A stretch of 64,000 bases of DNA from positions 2,248,660 through 2,312,659 of the forward strand of contig JAOWCC010000577.1 in NCBI GenBank assembly GCA_030867875.1, read 5' to 3'. The translations under genes and the position numbers were made by a program. Below, piece after piece: positions 58,305 through 64,000 of the stretch (within the stretch, counting starts at the first letter, position 1; each line of letters starts with the position of its first letter). This stretch comes from Actinernus sp. WN-2022. Taxonomy: Eukaryota; Cnidaria; Anthozoa; Actiniaria; Actinernidae. Under the pieces are notes generated by a model. The model made no database searches, had not been told where the DNA came from, and saw nothing but the letters and a program-made list of their open reading frames with translations.

Positions 58305-59210
58305 GTATTTCAGCTAATTAATGATAATTTATGACTATAAGTCTTTAAGAGTGTGCCGTCATTTCAAAATCATATTTTTTTATACTTTAGTTATCAAATA
58401 ATGGAAAATGCAATGATCTTGTAAGTTTTCAGTAATTAAGAATTCAGAGTTCCATGTCCCAAATACTGTGGAATGGCCCAAGGACAAAAAACCTACAAAG
58501 TAAGCAAAGTTTACTTTTGAATGTTCTTTTAATTGTCTTGTTTACAATCTCTTGACAAGAAATCCTTGCAAACTCATGTGAGCCATTGCCATTTGAAATC
58601 ATTCTCAAAGTTGCCTGAAGAATTCTTGCTAATATACTAATTTGAATATAATGCTTCTAGAACTGGAATTTGATTTTCAGCTTCAATAGTTTCTTTCAGT
58701 TTTCTTTTCAGCGATCATAACTGACAGAATTTATTTGTATGTTTTATAAATTACATGTAATGAAAATCTGAGTCAAAGAAACAAACACATAGATATCGCT
58801 TTTACAAATATTTGAAAAATAACCGAACCGAAAACGAATTCTGTTTCTGATTTTCATGTTTTCGATTTTCTGTAATTTTACTTCCATTCCATGTTTCGTG
58901 TGGCGATCATCAAGCCATCATGTGACTTTAGTTTCCTCCCTTCTCATATTAGAAACTACAATGATGTAGTCAGGGGATTAGGCCGCTAACATGTGAGGGA
59001 TCTGAGTCCGAGTTTCTCTGCCCGTGCAGAGTCTAAGCGTGAGATTAGGGTGTTAGGAGATTCATTCGGCCAAAAGACTGAAGCTTCTCAAGCAAAAAAT
59101 CTAGCAGGGGTTGGGCTCACATCAAATATGTAAAGCCCCCATCACATGACTTTTGTAAATAGTTTTGAAAGGAAATCATGCAGGGACCCTTAAGCTTACA
59201 GATCATAATT
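58305..59210. other. No gene confirmed
   Basis: A minus-strand stretch around 58450-58650 is open for about 60 codons but has no recognised domain. The rest is AT-rich. Confidence 0.3.
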
Positions 59211-59215
59211 ATGAT

Positions 59216-59470
59216 ACCATGATCGCCTCGGATTCCTTCGTTTGTTCACACACATTTAATCTCTAAATTCCCTGGCTCATTACAAATGCAAGGAAAATTT
59301 AGAAATATGCATTGTCTTCAACAGGGAAATTTCTAAATTTCCCTGCAAGAACAATGCATATTTCTAATTTTCGCTTGCATCGTAAAGAGGGAAAACTAGA
59401 AGACAATGCAGGCTGGACATGAGAGGGTGAAAAGCATCAACTCTTGCTCCCCTCTGGCACGACTTAAGCC
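59216..59470. repeat. MITE related to 47.4 kb copy
   Basis: ATACCATGATCGCCTCGGAT start, inner GGGAAATTTCTAAATTTCCC and a GCAGGCTGGACATGAGAGGG block shared with 47.48-47.51 kb. Confidence 0.6.
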
Positions 59471-59838
59471 CTGTGCTCCCGGTTGAAAAAATTGAACCCA
59501 AACTGACCCGACTTCATCATAACCTTCAACGTACATGTAATTAATCCATGTGGGATCACGTATTTCAATCTACACATTCTTCTCTTATTTCTCAAACCCG
59601 CTTCTTCCATGTGGTATACTTAAAACCATATACATGTATGCATGACCTTTAAATATTTAGTCAAGCACATAATTACATTGTGTTTTACTGCTATTCTTCT
59701 CAAAAACAACACAGGTCATTCAATCGAGCAGTAAAACATTTTCGAAAGCAACTCAACTATGACATCTTTAGTTTAGGCAGAGAAAACTAAACTTCTCACA
59801 GATTTGTTCTGTTCCTCGGCTTTCAGAGTATTACAAAG

Positions 59839-59997
59839 TTATACCATGACAATTCGGAAAATTAGTGATCAAATTTCCCCTCAAGCCTCAGGAGAGTTTG
59901 TAAAAGTCCCTCGGCTGAAGCGGCCTCAGGACTTCAACAAACTCTCCCTTGGCTTGCAGGGAAATTTTATCACTAATTTCCCTCTTGTCATGGTATT
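59839..59997. repeat. Long-palindrome MITE, 159 bp
   Basis: TTATACCATGACAATTCGG pairs with TTTCCCTCTTGTCATGGTAT; the interior GAGAGTTTGTAAAAGTCC pairs with GGACTTCAACAAACTCTC. Same family as 5315-5456. Confidence 0.8.
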
Positions 59998-59999
59998 AC

Positions 60000-60400
60000 T
60001 GTACTTATAATAAACCTAGCTACAATGTATTTAAAATTATTAAAGTCATGCAAGTGTAACCTGAGAACCACATACATGTACACCTCTATTATTTTTATTA
60101 TAACTAAATTGATGCCTGACTTCTAAACCTTTATTTGGGCTACCGGTTAATGCAGAATACCCTGCCACTGCAGGTTCATTAATAATGCATGTTCTCAAAC
60201 CTCATACAAACCTTCTAAAAACTTTCCCCAAAAAATCAAAAACCCTAACCACCACAAATTAAAATCATTCATGAATAGAATGAGTCTATAAAATATACAC
60301 CAGAGCTAGCTATAATGGAGAAATTTTGCACAGTTTAGAAGGGGTGCCAGGGTATTCTGCAGTGAACTAGGAGACCATATACAATGTGCATGTACTTTCC
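60000..60400. other. No gene recognised
   Basis: Single-copy-looking AT-rich sequence. Confidence 0.35.
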
Positions 60401-60403
60401 TTA

Positions 60404-60473
60404 CCATTGAAAACTTGAACGAGCTGCATCGGTGACCAGACTTTGGCCTGATGAGTGATGTAATATTTGACTC
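60404..60473 (-). CDS. Possible host exon, minus strand
   Basis: A good donor (TTCAATG|GTAAGG) below 60404 closes a short open frame reading HDRVKYYITHQAKVWSPMQL and ending VFNG. The acceptor (CCTTGAG) is weak. It could be an upstream exon of gene C, but its phase-1 end needs at least one more exon before 50207. Low confidence. Confidence 0.3.
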
Positions 60474-60879
60474 GATCATGAACTCAAGGCACTTTTAGTT
60501 GACCACAGGACTGACAGCTCTATCTAGAAGCTCTGTTTATTTATACAATACAAAAGCTTTTGGTGAGCAACTAAAGGCCTGGGAAGAAATATAATAAGAA
60601 ATACGACTGGAGCTATCTTAATATTTATAAAGCAGCTTCGATATTTTAACACGCATGCACTGATGCAGTCATGCAGTGCCATGCAGTCACTCGAGGAGCA
60701 TTCTGACAGTCCCATTTTCTGATCTAAAGAATCGTTCGTAATTAAGATTACAAACCGGCTATTTCTTCGACAGAATGAGAAGAATTAGCGAACTGATGAA
60801 CTGAATTACAATGAAAGCTTTGTGAGATTGTACACGACATGAACTAGACACGTTGCAGTATGAATGCTTACCTTCGGCT

Positions 60880-61235
60880 TCGGCCTTCCCGGCGGTTCTT
60901 CACCGATTTATCCACAAATTAGTTTATGTCTCTCAGTAGCAGCAGTTACTCTAGTCTTTCTAGCAATAGAATCTAGTTATAAATGCTGATTTGAAGGTAT
61001 GAAGGCTGATTTGTTGGTCTTCTCGCTAGCTCTTATCTGTTCACATCCACACGAACTGTGAAACCGACAATAATTTTTGAATACAAGTTTTAGCCAATCA
61101 GGAATCAAGTCACTATCCGGGACTTCAAATATCGATCAATTGTTCGAGCACAGGAAGCCCAAGCTCTTTTTTGTTTGACAGGCACCCAAATTCGCTGAAA
61201 CTGCATACAGACGCAGCCAAGAGACAGATAGACGT
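60880..61235. promoter_or_regulatory. Possible divergent host promoter with 5' UTR exons
   Basis: On the minus strand a GC-richer leader ends at GAAGCCGAAG|GTAAGC (about 60884). On the plus strand GATAGACGTCAG|GTAAGT lies at about 61238. Neither leader has an ATG in a lasting frame, so both would be non-coding first exons. The minus transcript would lead toward gene C. Inference only. Confidence 0.35.
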
Positions 61236-61239
61236 CAGG

Positions 61240-62280
61240 TAAGTTTTATTCATTTTATTACAGTATGTTTATCGAAAAGCTAGATTAAAAAAATCCCATA
61301 CAAACTTATAAAATAGCCATAAACAGTGCTTGGGCTACCTGTGATTCGGATGGCGAGGCTAATGAAACTGATTTGATTGTACTCTACAGTTTATTTATCT
61401 AATTTTAATAATAACAAACGTAACCCACCAAATGCGAAGAAGCATTAGGACGCACATTTTCCCAGTGGCTTTCCAGTACTTTTGAACGGTCACGCAATAT
61501 TTGCATGATGTATTTTGTGCATGTATTTATTTAATGTACTGTTTAAGCGCCGATCAAACGAGTATGTGAGCGCATGGGAACATGAGAGTTTAAAAAAATA
61601 TTTTATTGATATTTTAATGATACATTGGTATATTTGTCCCTGTGTCCCCCCTCTCCCCCCCCCCCCCCCCCCGAGAGTTGCTCAAGAACATGAGAGTTGC
61701 TCAATTACGCTCTCGCTTGACCGCCAACTCTCGCAAATTTGAACCTGAGAATTGACAATCGCGAGTTACGTCAACTTCTTGTGACCCTCGTCGTCATCAT
61801 TTTACCGAGTTGTGAAGACATTTCAATTAGCCGCAATGCACGACGGTGTTCCCTCGTGGCTTTGGATCCCTGTAGCTGGCCTCCCATGCAGGCGGATGAA
61901 GGCACCGCGAGTTCCGTTGGAAAATTAAGTCTGCATGGTTATACCGGCGCCTCGACATCCGCTTGGTATCAGACAAAAGTATAAACGTACAAGTCGGTAT
62001 ATCATGCGCCGTGGTCTAGAGGATTTTTCTTCGCTGTTTTGACTTGTTTCAAAATCTTAAAATGTTTCAAACATATAATATACCAAACAAAGCGATTTTC
62101 AATTTTCTACGCAGTTATTAGCATATCAGTCCGTGATGTAAGTTTGGGTTGAACAAATTTTGCGCTTACGCTGGATCGGACAGCATTAAATATATTTCCC
62201 ATGTGCCTTAGTGAGCTCTTAAAGCATAGTCCATGCAGTCTTATTAATCTAAACAATGAATGTGATACACATATTCCTGT
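61240..62280. other. No gene confirmed; contains poly(C) run
   Basis: A C-rich run (about 61648-61672) and a more GC-rich patch with an open plus frame (61739-61984) that has no recognised domain. Confidence 0.35.
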
Positions 62281-62289
62281 TAATTTGCC

Positions 62290-63290
62290 TTATTTTTGCC
62301 CATACAAATTCCATCTACTGCCCATATCCTTGCCATATCATGGGGATCGTGTCAGCTATTATCTTCTCTGCCCATATAACTCCCATACATGCATATGGGT
62401 TTAATATGGGATCAGTCATACGAGCAATGAAACATTTGTCCATGCATACCCCATATGTTTCCCACGTGTATCCCAGATGCTGGGAAAGGTATGGGTTCAT
62501 GTCTGTGTGGACTCTGTGTCTTCATTCTGCCCATCCAAATCCCATCTACTGCCCATATCTTTGCCATATCATGGGGGCCGTATGGGTTGTTACAGTCTCT
62601 GCCCATATAATTCCCATGTATATGGGTTTCATATGGGATCTACGCGAATAAAGAACCATTCTAGCCCATGCATCCCCCATATACTTCCCATGTATTTACC
62701 AGATGATGGAAATAGTATGGGCCTCTATCTATGTGTGCCATGTTTCGCCCATACAAATTCTACCTTGTACCCATATATGTGCCATATCATAGGAACCGTA
62801 TGGGTTGTTACAGTCTCTGCCCATATAATTCCCATGTATATGGGTTTCATATGGGATCTACGCGAATAAAGAACCATTTTAGCCCATGCATCCCCCATAT
62901 ACTTCCCATGTATTTACCAGATGATGGGAATAGTATGGGCCTCTACCTATGCGTGCCATGTTTCGCCCATACAAATTCCACTTTGTACCCATATCTGTGC
63001 CATATCATGGGAACCGTATGGCTATTATCCTGTCTGCCCATACAGTTCCCATACATATGGGTTTCATATGGGATCTGTTTCCCATATGCTTTCCATATAT
63101 GGGTTTCATATGGGATGTGCTGCCCATGTATTTTCCATATGATATCATTTTAAACCCTTACTTTTCCCATATATGGTTTCTGAATGGTAGGTAAACCCAT
63201 ATTTATCCCATGTAACAAAAACTCAAACCCATATAGTTCCCATACCAGACCCATGTACATCCCATGTCAGACCCATATGAATCCCATATG
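62290..63290. repeat. CCCATA-rich repeat with about 226-bp tandem copies
   Basis: Blocks such as GGGTTGTTACAGTCTCTGCC and ATGGGTTTCATATGGGATCT recur about 226 bp apart (62583, 62810, and a decayed third copy). Dense CCCATAT/ATATGGG words resemble 53785-54330. Confidence 0.8.
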
Positions 63291-63299
63291 TTTGGTTTG

Positions 63300-63895
63300 G
63301 TAAGGGAGGTCTCTCTCTGTCTTGGTAAAATCGTTTACCATTCCAAATTACAACCTACAAATTGGACGAACCTCACTGAGATTTAGAGGCCCAGTAGCCT
63401 GGAACACCCTACCAAATGAGATGAAATAGATATAAATTTAAATTAGTACTTAAGAAAAACAAGAAATTGTTGGATGACTTGACCTAGTCACAAAGAAACG
63501 TGCCTTGTACCAAATAAGGACCCGGACTATTATTACTATAATTAGCCAATACATGTAAATTATCACATAATGATATCCATATTTTTATTATATACATGAC
63601 TGTATTTACTTTCACATATCTTTACTATATTTTTATCATTACTAGTATATTACTATAATTAGCTCATACATGTAAATTATCACATAATGATATCCATATT
63701 GCCGTTACTTAAAAGGACTCAAACTTAGCATTAACGTATATTTTATATTATATTAATGTATATCGTATAGTTTATATTATATTAATGTCATTATGACTTT
63801 GTATTTAGTATAGCAGGTCCACATCAGCTATTTAGCTGCCATTAATCTAACCTGCTTAAACAAATCAAGTATGTATGTATGTATGTATGCATTGC
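63300..63895 (+). mobile_element. LINE 3' end fragment with (TATG)n tail
   Basis: A short reading with TSLRFRGPVAWNTLPNEMK at about 63370-63430 is the typical C-terminus of CR1-type ORF2. A 3' UTR with a roughly 120-bp internal duplication (ATTACTATAATTAGC...CATGTAAATTATC) follows, then GCAGGTCCACATCAGC and a (TATG)n tail. Confidence 0.75.
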
Positions 63896-64000
63896 TGCGT
63901 AATTTACTAATTATTAGACATCTTTCAACTCCTATACGGTTTACTTCAACATGACTACGAAGTTGTGCCCAGTCGTCAGCTTTATGTGTTTAAGACAAAC

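Noticed and set aside
58450..58650. Minus-strand open stretch of about 60 codons
   Set aside because: No domain, no clear splice borders; could be chance in AT-rich DNA.
61739..61984. 81-aa plus-strand ORF in a GC-richer patch
   Set aside because: No domain or splice context strong enough to call an exon.
62256..63194. ORFs of 73-140 aa rich in PYxxHIMG
   Set aside because: Translation of the CCCATA-rich repeat.

Overview
The window looks like nuclear DNA of a cnidarian, probably an anthozoan such as a stony coral. This is inferred from AT-rich DNA crowded with tRNA-derived SINEs, CR1/L2- and Tx1-like LINE fragments, foldback MITEs and minisatellites, from short host exons joined by GT-AG introns in compatible phases, and from a Polinton/Maverick (adintovirus-like) element whose proteins resemble families I know mainly from cnidarian genomes. 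No similarity search was run.

Layout. (1) 1-16058: exons of a minus-strand host gene (about 3.0, 6.6-6.8 and 12.3-12.5 kb), SINEs, foldback MITEs, a decayed CR1/Jockey-like LINE (7.1-9.1 kb), an internally deleted Tx1/L1-like LINE (9.2-11.2 kb) and a 12-copy 91-bp minisatellite (14.2-15.3 kb). (2) 16059-32727: a 16.7-kb integrated Polinton/Maverick with a 5-bp target duplication (TGGGC) and roughly 335-bp terminal inverted repeats (TIRs). The outer 232 bp of each TIR is itself a near-perfect palindrome. (3) 32733-41170: tandem arrays (58, 50, 103, 42 and 23 bp units), a probable exon of the left host gene at 33.4-33.5 kb (which would put the Polinton inside an intron), a plus-strand first-exon candidate at 36.2 kb, a 5'-truncated LINE and SINEs. 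(4) 41171-50207: six consecutive exons of a minus-strand host gene encoding a polynucleotide-kinase-like P-loop domain followed by what looks like a degenerate HAD domain. A 1.7-kb Mutator-like element with 9-bp target duplications sits in its last intron. (5) 50.2-64 kb: mostly introns and intergenic DNA with nested MITEs, (CCCATA)-rich repeats, a possible divergent host promoter near 61.1 kb and a LINE 3' end.

The Polinton carries a protein-primed-type family B DNA polymerase, a retroviral-type DDE integrase, an FtsK/HerA-type packaging ATPase, a probable major capsid protein, several small membrane or coiled-coil proteins of presumed virion role, a TFIIB-like factor, a Cys-rich zinc protein and an F-box/ankyrin protein. 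The first four are the replication, integration and packaging core. TFIIB plus a recurrent ACGTATA/GTTGAA upstream motif suggest virus-coded transcription control, and the F-box/ankyrin protein looks like a host-interaction factor. The copy is structurally complete but broken: one in-frame TAA in the polymerase, one in-frame TAA in a second large gene, and a 0.93-kb LINE fragment inside the ATPase. I found no adenain-type protease.
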